Position numbers and translations under genes: made by a program. The notes beneath the pieces are model-generated. The model was not told where the DNA came from. It saw nothing but the letters and a program-made list of their open reading frames with translations, and did no database searches. Shown in pieces: positions 1-13,779 of a DNA stretch of 64,000 bases. Every line of letters begins with the position of its first letter. The stretch's first letter is position 1. Source of the DNA: Anisakis pegreffii (taxonomy: Eukaryota; Nematoda; Chromadorea; Rhabditida; Anisakidae); the NCBI GenBank assembly GCA_035041965.1, contig JAPYMA010003045.1, positions 124,001-188,000 of the forward strand, in the 5' to 3' direction.

Positions 1-184
1 TGTGGCGAATATAAAGAAGAAAATATTTTAATGGTCGAAATTCAATTTTCCCCATCACTTTATTTTTTCACATCAGTAGTTGAATGAAGATGGGGGTGGC
101 TGGCTCATTTGTACGTCTTTTAGTAGTGTTGTTCGAATCTTCAAGGAGTTCAGCATCAAATGTGGGTGGGGACCAGATCACAAT
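1..184. other. AT-rich left edge, no gene seen
   Basis: No convincing exon, RNA gene or repeat boundary is visible here. The short ORFs on both strands lack splice sites and domain content. Confidence 0.4.
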
Positions 185-262
185 TAGGGTTTGCACGGGA
201 TCCCGAGGACGCCGAATCCCGATCCCAGGATTCGTGGTGTGGCAATTTCCGGGATTCATAAC
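185..262 (-). repeat. hAT-like repeat end, TAGGGTTTGCAC family
   Basis: The stretch starts TAGGGTTTGCACGGGATCCC and continues with several GGGATC/GATCCC blocks. The same terminus, in the opposite orientation, closes the repeats that end near 14205 and 21480 (GGGATC...GTGCAAACCCTA). Only one end of this copy can be recognised. The class is inferred from the TA-GGG start and short GC-rich terminus; no transposase is seen. Confidence 0.45.
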
Positions 263-1373
263 ACAAGTCATTTCCTATAAATTTGGTAGTATATCCCTAC
301 GTCATTCCCAGCCGATTAAAAAGCACTCATATTTGTTGTCTACCATCCGCATGATGATCAAAGGATGACTCATGTCATATCGCCTCCCCGGCTTCCGCTT
401 TCACAGAACACTAAACAAAAATTTCATCACATTACTGTGCCTTCATCTTTCGTTGTCAACGTTGCGAGGTATTCCAAATCTGTTTATTGCGTTCGTTTTG
501 TGCAAAACTAAGAAGTCGGATGAGCGAAGCAACAATCAACGCTCTGACCTTTTTTAAAGCTTATTTCAAGTTTCACTGAATTTTGTTTTTTTTCAGCCTG
601 TTGTTGTTGAGTCACTCATAAGTCTATTTGTTTCGTAATTTCATCAAGATTTTGTTTCAGTTGATTCAATAATTTTAAATTCTCTGAGAGTTTATTTCAA
701 GTCTCTCTTATTTTTGTTCGAAAGATCCTTTCTTTTATTGAATAACTTCTTGTAGAATTCTGCAAAAAACAAAATTTTCAAAAATAATTATGAGTTCAAC
801 AAATTCCACTTGATCTAAAAAACATCTTTCACTTTATCAACAAAGCAGGATGATTGATGAGGTATTGAGTGGAAGAAAACGTAGTGAAACCATTTTCATA
901 ACAGAATGCACAAATAACTCACTAACAGTGATGAACTTTTTAATATGTAAATTTTTATCTCGTTGCAGAAAATTTATCTAATCGCAAATTTAATCTCTGC
1001 ATGAATTCTACGTGTCTTGTATTGTTGGTACTTTGTTTTATTGAACTGATGAATTTCATCAGCTTTGACGGATGATTTGTTAAACAAACTGTTTTCTGAT
1101 TAATTATGAACACATTGGCTCAAAAACAATGTGTTAAGTAAGTCACATTTCCATGTTTCAAAAGTTGCTTTCCAATCCCGAGTTTACATACCCAGGCGAA
1201 AAAACATCATCACAATGGCGTTCCACAGTAACATAACAATTGCAGAAATATTGATTTGCCGATCTCCTCAATTACCCCTCTCACATCCCAAAATTACTCT
1301 CCACTGTAATTCACCGCTATGAGAACCATTGCTCCATGTGAACGGAATTTCAAACAATAGCCGTATGAAAATA

Positions 1374-2299
1374 TTGAGATGTGGCACAAGTTCGTGCGCT
1401 TTTATTCAAATTGAATTATTCCGGCAAAAGTCCACTTTTCTGGAGGAGTGTCATATACTAATCAATAGCGGGTTTTCTGCTCTTCACAATCGTGTTAGAC
1501 GATCTACTGCAGTTCTGTCTCCTTTGGCTTTTCAGCGTGACAAAATGAGGTGTCAAATAGACAAAAAGCGCATTTTCGACAAGTGCTACTTTGCGCATTC
1601 AATCAGGGCTCAGCGGTCGCTTCTGACATGCGCCGTATACGGAGATGATGCAGTGCTGGTAAGAACAGCCCAAAAATGGTTTGCGAGGTTTGCGAAGGGC
1701 GACATCGACACGTAGGGCGGACGACGTTCAGATCGGACGTTGGATCTCGACCAGGGGCGTTTGAATGTTCTCATGCGTCAGAATCCGCGTCAAACCACAA
1801 GAGAACTAGCGCAGGAAATGAACTGTGACCATTCCACTGTTGTACGACACTTGCACGCAATAGGAAAGGTTCAGAAGATCGGTGCGTAGGTCCCACACTT
1901 TTTGAGTGAAAGCAACAAGGTTCAGTGATCCAACATTGCAGCCGCTCTACCGGCCCCTCACAACGCCATTCACCTTTCGCGAACCTCACAAACCATTTCA
2001 GAGCTGTTCTTACCAACACTGCATCATCTCCGCATACGGCGCAAATGTCACAAGCGACCGTTCAGCTCTGATTACACAAAGTAGCACTTGTCGAAAATGC
2101 GTTTTTTTTTGTTCATTTGACATTTCATTTCGTCACGCTGACGATCCAAAGGAAACAAAACTGCAGTAGATCGTCTAACACAGTTGCGAAGAGCAGAAAA
2201 CCCGCTATCGATTGGTGTATGACACTCCTCCGGAAAAGTGGACTTTCGCCGGAATAATTCAATTTGAATAAAAGCGCACAAACTTATGCAACAACCCAA
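1374..2299. mobile_element. Mariner-like fold-back remnant with two 5' halves head to head
   Basis: Two copies of the 5' half of a mariner element face each other. The plus-strand copy starts at 1374 after a TA (TTGAGATGTGGCACAAG) and runs to about 1925. It encodes broken transposase pieces with the mariner helix-turn-helix signature CAVYGDDAV...RTAQKWFARF, then NPRQTTRELAQEMN and VVRHLHAIGKV, interrupted by stops. The minus-strand copy starts at 2299 (TTGGGTTGTTGCATAAG) and repeats the same 5' region (RTALKWFVRFAKG). The unit is therefore bounded by TA on both sides and carries two 5' termini and no 3' half. It cannot encode a functional transposase. Confidence 0.75.
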
Positions 2300-2301
2300 T
2301 A

Positions 2302-3555
2302 ATATGATACAATAACGAGTCAATTTTTTGAATCGTTCATAGTTTCCTCCTGATGACTGCAATAAGCCGAAACATTGAAAATAATCGAAACAATAATCGT
2401 TTCATTTGGCACTGCGTTATTGCATTTTTGTCCACAGTCAGTTCTTCACAAAAAAAGGCAACTCATACATAGGGGCCCATTCCAAACAAATATTTTCACT
2501 GCGTGAAAGCACAAGCATGTGCGCTTGACATAGTTGATTGTCTTTCATTAAAAGAACACCGAGTTGCACTTAACACTGCGATGTTTGTCGGTCAAAATAA
2601 ATAATCATTCTCATTTTGACGAGTAAATTTGACGTACTTTTGCATTTCGGTCACTGATGAGAACAAGGGTTCTTCCTAGTTCTGTTTTTAAATGACACTG
2701 ATTACAAAAATGCGACTGAAAAGTGAGCACATGTATACTCACATGTATATCTAAGTGATTGACTCGTTTCATCAAACTGAACAACGTGACAAAATCGACA
2801 CTGCAAACGTGCAAGTCGTCAACATTCATATTTCTAAAACGTCAGGTTGAATGTGGAAAATTTTATCGCCGATTCATCACTTTTCAAAAAGAACTGAACA
2901 AGAATGATGCATAAGACGAAATTTACAGACGCTTCGAACAAATTTGAATAAATAAGTGTAAAATAGCAATGAAGGCACCAGTCAAATTCAGCATATCACC
3001 ACAAATGGTTACAAATAATGAAAGTGTTTCGCTGCAATCCCGTGATACGACGGTTCCCAGACGAAACTGGTCAAAGGAAATATCTGAACGGAAATTTCAT
3101 CTGTTTCGGCAGATCAATCCTGCATAAATTAATAAAAAAAGGAATGGTTTATATCATTTCAAATTATCGACTAAATTTCATTACGACTTTATGCTATTGA
3201 GTGTACCACTGAGCATTTCGAGCAGTTTACAAACTCCTCTGCCCAAGGACAAAGCCATTCAATACAGTCGACTTCAGATAGAAATTACGCCAGCTGAGTT
3301 GTCGGATTGAACAAAAACGATGAGAGGTTTCGTAACAGTCTTGATCTTCGTCATCATATCGTTGACTGATTACGTCTTATCAACGAAAGTTAGGCAGCAA
3401 AAATATGAAGTGAACGCACGGAATGAGTGAATAATTAATACAACAACAACAAAAACAGTCGACAGGAACAAAAGAATGATACCTAAAAACGATTAGAGAC
3501 GAGTCAATTTGCAACATAGTCAATCAGCAAAATGTATACAACAATCAAAGATGTT
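2302..3555. other. Intergenic region downstream of the carboxypeptidase gene
   Basis: It contains the 3' UTR region of the minus-strand carboxypeptidase gene. No canonical AATAAA was found close to the stop on the minus strand. I see no other gene. Confidence 0.4.
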
Positions 3556-4862
3556 TCAAATTATTTCCATAATCGTATTTGAAGCACATTGTACTGAGTA
3601 TTGAACAACTGATATTTGCTCAGCAATCTTACGTCCGATTTTTTCACGCTCCTCTTGCGTTGTTGCTTTGGTAAATGCATCAATCTGAAACAGAATTAAT
3701 GGCAAACAAATAATTAAAATTTAAGAATGATCGCTCCTACAACTAGGTGAACAGTATATCCGTTAACGTATGCGATGTGTGCACTGCAAGTGAATCTACT
3801 AGGGATCTCATTCTCCTATCTACATTTATCTTTTCACACAGAAATGGAAACGGCAATACATGTTTATTCAAAAGGCACTCGAAAAAGTCCACAGTTGGAC
3901 GTATGCTACGGGGTAAATTGTATGCAACGCCGAATCAGTGAAAGGATGAAATCAAGAAAAAAGAAACCTCACTGTAAACGGCTGCCATCACTTCACCTTT
4001 ATATGAATCACCAACATTTATACTGTACAAAACATGACGCTGCATTGGTGCATTCGGGAAGTGATGCGGATTAATGAAGCACCGATCAGCACTCATAATT
4101 CGATCATTGATCAGCGATATGCGTCTTGCATCAAATGGGTATGCCTCAAACGTCTTCAATGCATGCCTCCTAATCAATTCGAATTGCTGAGCACGACGAA
4201 GAAATTCCTGAAGGGGAACATATCGTTTGCATCATCACCTAAACATACTGCCGAATCGATCGATTCAAACAGCTAATCCGTAACAATCGGTTTCAATCGA
4301 CACCGGAAGTACTTGTGTTACATTCAAAGCAATCTATTTCAACCTAAAATACTTACAGGTGAATTTTGCTGAGCTCATTTTCACCTATAACTCATTAAGT
4401 TTTTAATATCATCATTATTACCTCATGAGAAACACATAACAACGAGGTTCGATTATGATGAAATGTGATAATAATCGTTAACCTGACAGTTTTCAATAAA
4501 TCTGCTCAACTGCTCTTTGGCGTCACTGATCGCTTCAGCATAGTACCTCAAAGGATCTAAGGCTCTCTTCAAATCGGGTGCATATATTCGAACAAGGCTG
4601 TTTGCGAGATCACTTATATTCAGAGGAATCACAGCTGAGTCCGTGAATTCCCTTGCCAGTTCAGCCCAGTACTGTCCAACTGCTCTATGAACCTACGATT
4701 ATGCGTAATTCAGATCATCATCAAAAAGAAGACCTATAATTGAATTCTGTTCCGCCGTCTGTCGACTTTGACTGCGGTAGATGAATCTAGACTTTCTAAC
4801 TGTGATGAATCTATATATATATATATATATATAAATATAAATAAATAAATAAATATAAATAA

Positions 4863-4905
<43 letters not shown>

Positions 4906-7900
4906 ATAAGTGCATTCAACTGAAACATACAGCAAAATTGTTTGTATCGAAGATGTGTTCATTGACAAATGGTGTTTCATACAAAGTGTGATATAAGGGA
5001 TATGTATCATATGTAGTTGCATTCCTGAAATCAATAGATATCATCTGAAAATTATACCCAGAATGAAAAAGAATTCCCAGGATGAATCTTATCAACATGC
5101 ACAATTGCTGACCCTTCACAAAAGTTGCCCACTTTCTAATGAAACTACGATTCGCCTTCTCAACGTAATGCTCCGGAGAATCATTTATCATTAAGAAGAA
5201 GACTACATAATTACAAGAATTCCGAGCCCCAACATGATATGATAAATGTAACCACTCCAGTCGATAACAGTTAGGTTAGCTTACTGCTGTTACCGTAAGA
5301 GCTTTCAATATATTTGTTGTCGGTTTTTAATAGATTATAGCTCGTGCTGGTTGCATTTTCTCACATGATCTGAAATTGCGAACTAGAATAGTGCTCAATC
5401 AAAGATAACAGTTACTTGTATGTGAAATCGACCACAGGAACACCAATGAAGTTAAGAAACGCAGCATGGTCGCTGCCAGCACCGGGGACGGGTAATTTGG
5501 GCGCATCTGGTCGGAATTCAATTTCGTTTGGAAATGTATTGATCCTGAAAGAAGCACATCTTTCAATCACCACTTCAACAGATTGAAAATGCTTGATCGT
5601 TCTTCATGAACATCATGTTTGAAAGAACGCAAGAGTATTGATGGATAAAATATCTTAGTTTTCAAACGAAATATTTAATTGTATCACGATGAGAGACACA
5701 ATCGTGTAAACATGACATTGAATGAAATTCATGAAAGGATAAAATGAGGCAGCTCAGATTCACGTTATGCTGTACCACTTACCAAGTGTCGTAAACAGTT
5801 TTCCGTCCTTGTTTTACCTCTGAAATCATTGGATTTGGTATTCGTTTAGCAACATTGGTTGTCATTTGATAGAGAGTTGGTACGGTTGAAGCATACCTAT
5901 AGCAAAAATGAGTTCAATTACGAATAAAAATGCTAATAAGTAGATGAGTGAAGTGGAGGATGTTCAAATAAAGATTTAAAATTCTCTCCCATAGAAATTG
6001 ATGCTTCAGCTCAAGCAATAAGATTATCATAATGACAAGATTATGTCTTAAACGATCATGAAATTACAGCTTACGTGATACGATTATCACATCACTAAAA
6101 CGCGAGCACATTCATGAAATTCAGATGAACGTTCCAATGTATTTGATTGCATGAAAATTTTTCAACATCAACTGTAATAATTACATTGATTGATTCGAAT
6201 GAATATTGTCCACATTCAAATAGACAACCGCTCTTCGACTGAGAATATTTGCATATTCTTCGACAAATTCTGTTGAGCCAATCAGTCCATACTCTTCAGC
6301 ATCCCAACTGCAGAACATTATTGTTCGCGCTATAATAAAATATAAACATAGACAACAAGGCATTCTGCGACGTCTAATAGCAAAAATTGCTACCTTTAGA
6401 CTAATTTCTTCTTGCTATGCTACTGGGGATTGCTGTAAATGTGATTGATTGAAATCATACCAGGGCGCCAATTCGTTTCATTGATGGTCTGTGAAATGGC
6501 TCTGGCTACTTCGGCGAGTACCGCTGTTCCACTATTCGGATCAATAGATCCGTAAACCCAGGCATCAAAATGATTACCGAGAATCACATATCGGTCCGGA
6601 TCATCAGCGCCATGAATATAACCAATCACGTTACGAATCGTCCTGAAAAAACAAAAAAAATTTCGTCATCATCTTCTAACTCCTTCAATCTCGTTCATTA
6701 TATTGATCCACAAATGATTCGATGTGCGTTCACGTATGTTCGGACACCCCGTAATTCTTGCTGCCATCGGACGAAACGCATTCGAGCAATTTCGTTCATA
6801 ACCCATCCCGCAAAACTGTTAACAGACTTTTCCACATCGACTAGATTCTAGTTAAAAAACAACTTGTTAGCAATATATAGACGGGACGACAGCCATGAAT
6901 TGAGGTAAGAATATTGCAACAAAAAAAAAAGAAAAGAAACTAACCTTGTTTGCAGCGATGAATGAACAACAATACGAACTGTTGCATCATTTTTCAGATA
7001 CGGGCCAGTCCTGTAAGTGATATTCAACCCACCCTGCCAGTCCATCGGTGCTGCACGTCCTTTCATTCTCCTCAGTATTTCATAAGCGTCAGAATAACTC
7101 AGCGGTAAAACAGGAATCGACGGTAGACTTCCATCATCCTTAACCTGCAAACACATTAAATACGATCAATGAGCACGTATTATTATACCTATGTGTAGCA
7201 ATAACTACTAGTTGAGTACACATCTGAATCCGATTCATTTATAAAAAAAGCAAACAATTAGAAGATTCAAAACGATCGCCATGCAGCGGGAGACAGCTCA
7301 TATTATCAAATTATGGAAGACGAAATGCTGAACGACGATAAAAACTCCAATCTATTTTGCTGTTGAAGTAATCAAACGTCTAAAAGCGGAAAAAAATGAT
7401 TATCATCCCTATAAATACGAAAATGCTTTTTTTTCGTTAACACATTCGTACTCTTCCCTCATTGATAACAGTCACAAATTTGAATATCCATACGACTCGC
7501 ACTCCAAGTCATCCAGTGTAAGCGTTTTGTTCGTATCAACATAATTTTCAGCTGACCGCAATAGTGAATCAACTTGGAAACATTTGTTCATTAACCTCTT
7601 GAACTGTTTTTGTTCGATAAAGGTCCTTCGTTGAGGGATAGAGAGGTGAGAGCGGATCACCATTACAAACAGCGGTCGTTCCTCGTTGCACACCTTCGAA
7701 TGGCATCCATTCGGTATTCGGGTAAACTTTCTCTGCAATTCGCGATGAAAATATTTTTTTCATCGCTTAGAAGTCAAATGCGTCTAAATTTGTGTTTCTC
7801 ACAACGGGAGAGAGGAGTTTAGTTACTCTTGGGGCAATCTGAGGGTATCAGGGGGCATTTGAATATATGAACTGGTTGATAAACATTAATTTTTGTATCG

Positions 7901-9864
7901 CTAAGGAATGTTCTTCTTTTCACCGCTTTCCGGTGTTAAGTGTTGAAATTCGTATTTTTTTGCAATTGATGAATAAAATTCTAAAAATACTTGTTTCATT
8001 CAAGAGGAGGAGGAGGGGGGGAGAGAGTTATGCCAGACCACCGAAGGTGGTAATGGATCTTGCAAGCGTGAGAAACGCTGGTCTAGATGAATCATGAATG
8101 CAGTCGGTATTTTGAGTGCCCATTACGTTAACAGGCTACACCACTTAAAAGGTGTTGAATGAGGTTGTTTTAAATGAAATTCTCAACGATTTTATAAGAT
8201 CAGTCATTCATGTTGTTCTCTGAAAACAGCTTTAAACTGATTGTGAGTTGAATAGCCTAGAACATAGGAGTAGTACATTGCTCATTGCTTTCGAAAGATG
8301 ATTGAAAATCAAGTTGTTACATCGCATAATCCACACCTGGCCGTAAACCCATTCGAGCCACCTCAGCTGGATCCGAATATAAAATGGCTCCTATAGCACC
8401 ATTTAGTTGTGCTTTCCTGACCTTATCACCGCGAAATCCTTTGCCATACCTCATCAGTGCAATTCTATCCTGAACACGCTTATCATATACTTTCCGCTGT
8501 GAAGAACATTGATGCATTATTCCCAGAAAAACCAATCGAGCGAATTGAAGAACCATTTGAAGAATGAATGTGATCGGTTGCGAGATCATCGAATGCTCAA
8601 TAACGCTTATATCACCTCATTGGATTGAGCACCTTTCATTTTACAAGCACCTTTTATTCTACCTTAACGCTGATGCCAAGCTTGTTGAGCCTTTCGAAAT
8701 CCTCAGTCGTACCGTAGTTGCAATAGACTATTTCTCCCTCTGCCGTTCCATTTTCTGAATAGGCAAGCCATTGAATGCCTGCACCTGAAATTCCATTTTC
8801 AAATTTTCATTAATACTGCTTCTGAATTCCTGGAGACCAGTGAATTCTATTCCTCGACAATCACCAAAAATCACTGTGTTTCAACGAATGTTGATGACGA
8901 ACCTTCGGCTCCTTGCTCCTCCGGAATAATGACCGGACTCACACCTTTCGATATGTATTCCAATCTGCCGCTGTCAGCAATTATGAGCATCCGATTTGGT
9001 GTTTCATAATTTGGATACGATAATAACACTTCGTATTTTGTGAAGTGCACATCTGCAACCAACATAAAACGTGCTTACGATCCCGAGCTGTGGCTATGAA
9101 AAAATGGAAATATTCGCGAACACCTTAATTCCCCACTTCAACCTCCAAATCAATTATCTTCAACATCGCACCTGATAACCCATTTTTGCGCCACAAATCG
9201 GCAATTTTGCTCGCAACTTTCGTATTGGCTCGTGTTCCGGCTGGATGAGGTAGACTCGTTAGTAGTCGTAAATTTTCTCTTATGTTTTCGCCTTTAACGT
9301 TTGATATAAGACGCTCAGAGATACTTTGGTGGTAATCTGAAATGATTCAAGCATACTTCTTTAGTTCGTAATAATCGCCCTCGGTCTGCGGACATGATTG
9401 TTTTTCGGATCGACTCAATATTCCTCCATTTTCAAACATTTCTCAGAGCCATTCCGATTTGGATATATTTACGACGATCGCTATGGCATAGAAAATCTAT
9501 TTTCTATTTTCGATTGAAAACCTATGAAAATCTAATTTCTCGAATAGTTTTTAATCTAGAGAGAATGGCGCAAGACAGTCTGGTCATTTTTTCAAAAGTT
9601 GAGCCAGTGCCCCTCCTCAGAGAGGGATCGGCGGCTTTTATAAATCTTTGGATCAATGAGCGGGGATTTTTATGAATATATGAAGCAACTAAAACCAACT
9701 AACTCACCTTCAACAGTTCCAAGCCTGGGTTGTTTTGCAGGATGTGCTGTATGATAAACACCCAATAAACCAACGAGAACAATTGCTACAAATCCAATCC
9801 CCAGAACGGATGTGGCACGCATCATTGCCTTACTGCACAAGCTATTTGCTGCAATACTCACCAT
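3556..9864 (-). CDS. FOLH1: Glutamate carboxypeptidase II / NAALADase homologue (M28B metallopeptidase), complete, 15 exons
   Basis: Exons (minus strand): 9864-9708, 9336-9172, 9052-8903, 8784-8663, 8496-8337, 7732-7596, 7144-6945, 6642-6461, 6329-6185, 5896-5783, 5544-5416, 5024-4931, 4692-4483, 4207-3968, 3684-3556. Every phase joins in frame, giving 777 residues (human FOLH1 has 750). The protein is a type II membrane protein: short cytoplasmic tail, hydrophobic helix about residues 18-37, protease-associated region, M28 catalytic core and C-terminal dimerisation domain. Zinc and catalytic residues are all present: H388 (GNHFDAW), D398 (SIDPNSG), E436/E437 (WDAEEYG), D465 (NVDN) and H566 (PLYHT). 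The family removes C-terminal acidic residues from extracellular peptides. Several human glutamate-pocket residues differ here (see findings), so the substrate may differ. The start is the first ATG before the membrane helix. Exon 3 uses a weak donor (GTTCGT). Confidence 0.95.
4812..4903. repeat. (TA)n/(TAAA)n microsatellite in carboxypeptidase intron 12
   Basis: Alternating TA runs surround ATAAATAAA runs. It lies wholly within the intron between 4931 and 4692. The ORFs read through it (YIYIYI) are artefacts. Confidence 0.9.
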
Positions 9865-12800
9865 AGTTTATGTCGTTTGCACTCAGCGCAGTCTCTTTTC
9901 ATTTCTCTTGATGAGATGCAAAAACACTGAATCTGATCACTTCTGCTGATGTTACCTAAACTGTCACTTACCATATCCCTAGAGCAGTTCCGTAGATAAG
10001 TCTGTGAGCATCTGAATCATCTCAAAAGGCCTAGCCAAGTCCCTAGGATTAACTTTACTGGAACGTACTGGTGAAGTGGTCATTCAAATATGTGCATAGC
10101 ATTCAGTTCGAAATTTATTGCGAAGAATTCAGCGTTGAAAGCTGTTCATTGCACCGCTTCTCAGCATCTGTGAGAAAATGGCATGCTGAACATGCCAAAT
10201 TCACATTCAGGTAGATCAGGTCGTCAAAAAAGGGACGATTATAGGATTATAAGTGAAAGGGACAGTAACTAAGTAGAAGGTTAATTGGTTGGCCGTTTGC
10301 TTTAATAGTTGTATAATAGATTCACATCAAAATGCTCACTCACAAGTACTTAAAATGTTCACAATCGTTTCATGGAAGCAGAAAGAGCAAGGTACAGACA
10401 TCGATTCAAGATAAGAGAACAACTGAATGGGCAAAATGCTTATAACACCATTTTCTCAACAAGTATCAGCAAGCATCTATCTACCTAACTGCTCGGTAGA
10501 TGAGCAAGAGGGCTAAAATGGAAGCGGGGAATCAGCCCCGTCATTCTGATTCAGCTTCACCCAAATTTACGAAATAAATTACCCAAACGAGAGTTGATGT
10601 TATATGTACGCATTAGCTCCGGTTCTTAAAAAAATCTGTGAGAAAAAGTACTGATACATTAGCGATCGTTAGGAATCATTCATGAATGAGGTCAACCCAG
10701 ACTGATCAGCTGCTGAATGCTAACCATCGAACGCCACGGAGTGCTAAAGCTTCCCTCAAATCACTAGTAACTCAGCAAGTTGTAGAAATAATAGAGAAAG
10801 CAGATCACTTTGAAATGCTCAGCTGAAAAATGTCGATGATCGCGCTAACATCGCATCGAAGTGCATATGTTAGAAACAAAGAATTGACCTTGGTGATCGT
10901 TTTCCGCAGATGGGTTAATTCATATTCAGAGACAAAATCATTTGTATGATTCTTAGGCTCATTTCATTTTTTTTTATGAGAAAGAAGTTCGCACCATTAA
11001 CAGAGGCAATTTTAGACGATTGTTCAGTGAAAATAAACTTAAGTTTTCGTGATGTGAAAACACCAGATCGACTTGAGTGCGACACTTTATGTGAGGAAGA
11101 ATCGGGGCAGTTGGATATTGTTCTGGATGATGACAAAAATTCCTAGAAATTCGCATTTTGTTTGAATGAATGAATGCAGAACGACTCATTACTCTGAATA
11201 ATGAGACTAATTGTTGCGCCTGTCTATGCACACAGATTCCATCGACTATAGAAGCACTAATTTTGTTGGTTGAAAATGACAACATTTATCTTTTATAGAG
11301 ACATTTGCATACCATCCGGAGTAACTGAAATATGAATAATTCAGTCTTCGTGTGCATATTTGAAGGTTACAGACTACAAGGTGGCGACCAGAATAAATTG
11401 TGAAGCATGAATCAACTGTCAAAGTTGCTTTAAAGAAGCACGTTTTGCCCATTTCGACAGATCAGAACTGAAGTGATACCGACAACGAACGAGAACTGAC
11501 CTCTCCAATCATTTAGCTGATGTTGATCACTACGTTCTTCATTCATTCTATTGTTGAGAACCACTTTCTTGTGAAAAAGTGAGTAATGTTAAGACAATAA
11601 ATATCAGTGGTGTATACAAGGTAATGATGGCAATAAACCATGAAATGACAAGAGGAGGTAGAACTACCTGAATAAAACTCATGTCAATATTATGAGAGGA
11701 TAAATGATCAAACAGAACTGCAATTTAGCAAAAGGCGAGCAGTGCTATATTAAAGACAGCATTTCCTGTCAAAAGTAAATTATGTAGTGATGTGACAAAG
11801 CAGTCAATATCGTTGACCAATCTCTAAACGTTCATCGAATAGAGGTGATCATCTCATAACAATTATTCATAACAAACTTGCTTCCAATAGCTTATAAATC
11901 ATTCCGTTTACATATTATGAGTTTGAACGAGAACCATTCCAAATCGAAATTACTACATTCGAAAATGAGAACCATTCCTTGACTATCAATTTTTAATTTC
12001 TTCAAACATGACAATTGAATAAACGCATTCAAGAGTAAAACAGTTCATTGGAACAAAAGAAACGTGCAAGTGTTCTGTTCCAGAAGGAAAGCGAATCCGT
12101 TCCTGAACGTTCCCCAAATAATGTCCTGATTTTCACTAATCTGATGTGTGAAATTATCACGCAAATGAAAAGGCACAGCTGTTGAGCACTTGAAAAGATT
12201 ATTTGATTGAATAAAAATGTGATTGAACAACGAACACTGCTTTTCTTGATCATTTTTGATCTCGCAGAAGACCAATTGTAGGAGATTTAAGTGTAGACGA
12301 TTTTAAATGCAGTTATTTGCAGGAATTCGACAAAGTTGCATGGCTGGATATGTACTATTAGTTCACTCCTATTGATCATCGAATGCATTCATAATGCCAT
12401 CTTTCAAAAGATGCATCCAATACGGCGCATTATTCCACACTTCGCTATTGCATTCAAAAAATAATCCCTCTCTGAACGAGACTTGTGGGTATAACGCTTA
12501 CATGAACGTAGCGTTCACATCCAAAGATTGAATTTAAATGAATCTCACATTAAAGTGGTGACAAAATTACATTTTCCAGAGGACGATATATTCAAATCTT
12601 GTGATTCTTAATCTACATATTTAATCTTTCTATCGAAGAATATTCAGTACCTGGACGGAAGGAAACCTCTTTGATCAAATATTTCGTATCGTGATTTTTC
12701 ATCCGTGACATTTCTATAACAAACGCATTTAGCATAAATCAAACGACGTAATTAATATTTCATTTCGTGTGACGTTGCTGTAACAAACGATTAGCGCACA

Positions 12801-13779
12801 GCTAACTATAATACTAACCCCATCATTCAACCGAGCACAACACAAATTCGAACAACCGCAACAATATGAAAACATAATACCGTATCACAAATCATTTAAC
12901 AAAAATGCTCTTTTCCATCACCATACTGGATCCTAATATTAAGATTCGCGACCTCCGTTTCAATATTTTTAACGAACTGCTGTACATAAGCTAAGGCGAT
13001 CAACTCAATTCAACCACTTATTAAATTCGAATTGCCTCGGATTAACTACGCATGATGTTGAGCAGAATTGTTAATCAAATGCGTTCAGCACGGACAAAAA
13101 TGTCAAAGCGAACCACATTATCGCATAAAAATATGTTATCATATTCAATAATATTGCGAGATAGTTGTGGGTATCTGTTCACAGCAAGTAAAGCTTTCAG
13201 CTTGCGAGACAGCGATAAGAGGTCTGATTCATTCGATGCATCTGCTTATCTTACTGCCAATCAATTATGACCCTTATCAGGAAAAACAACGCATTTACTA
13301 GCTTCAATTTTGGTTTCGAAAAAGATATTTTCTTAAATGCACGATCGACGTAAATGTCCAAGCGTATCTTTATAACCGTGAACTTGTAGCGATCGATCGT
13401 CGAAGCACTGAAAGAAAATCGATTAAGTCAGCTTGCTGAAGTGAAATAAAACTATCTGAGATGAAGAATGTTGTGGTTTTTTTTTGATGAAGGGATTATG
13501 AAGATTGCTTGAATATCACGTCCTAGGATATGGGAAGTTTGTAGCCTTTTATTACTTTAAGGATGGTTTTTTCTGCTATTTATTTTGTTCTTGTTTTAAC
13601 TTTATTATTTATTTTTTTATTACAAGTTCTCACTGTGAGTGAACTCAGTGAGAATTATGTACATTTCGATCGGATGAAATCGTTTCGAATAGCGAAGTAA
13701 AAAAACTTGCAATCGTTAGAACATGCAGTTAAATTAATAGGTGGAATATTGGAGCCGAAAAAATCGCGTGGAAGGAAAC
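9865..13779. other. Long intergenic stretch, presumed 5' flank of the carboxypeptidase gene
   Basis: About 3.9 kb without a supportable gene. A plus-strand ORF at 10946-11146 has an acidic, protein-like C-terminus (VLDDDKNS) but no partner exons or recognisable domain, so it is not called. The minus-strand promoter must lie just above 9864; no distinctive element is visible. Confidence 0.45.

Noticed and set aside
4699..5034. ORFs with YIYIYIYI stretches
   Set aside because: Translation of a (TA)n/(TAAA)n microsatellite in an intron.
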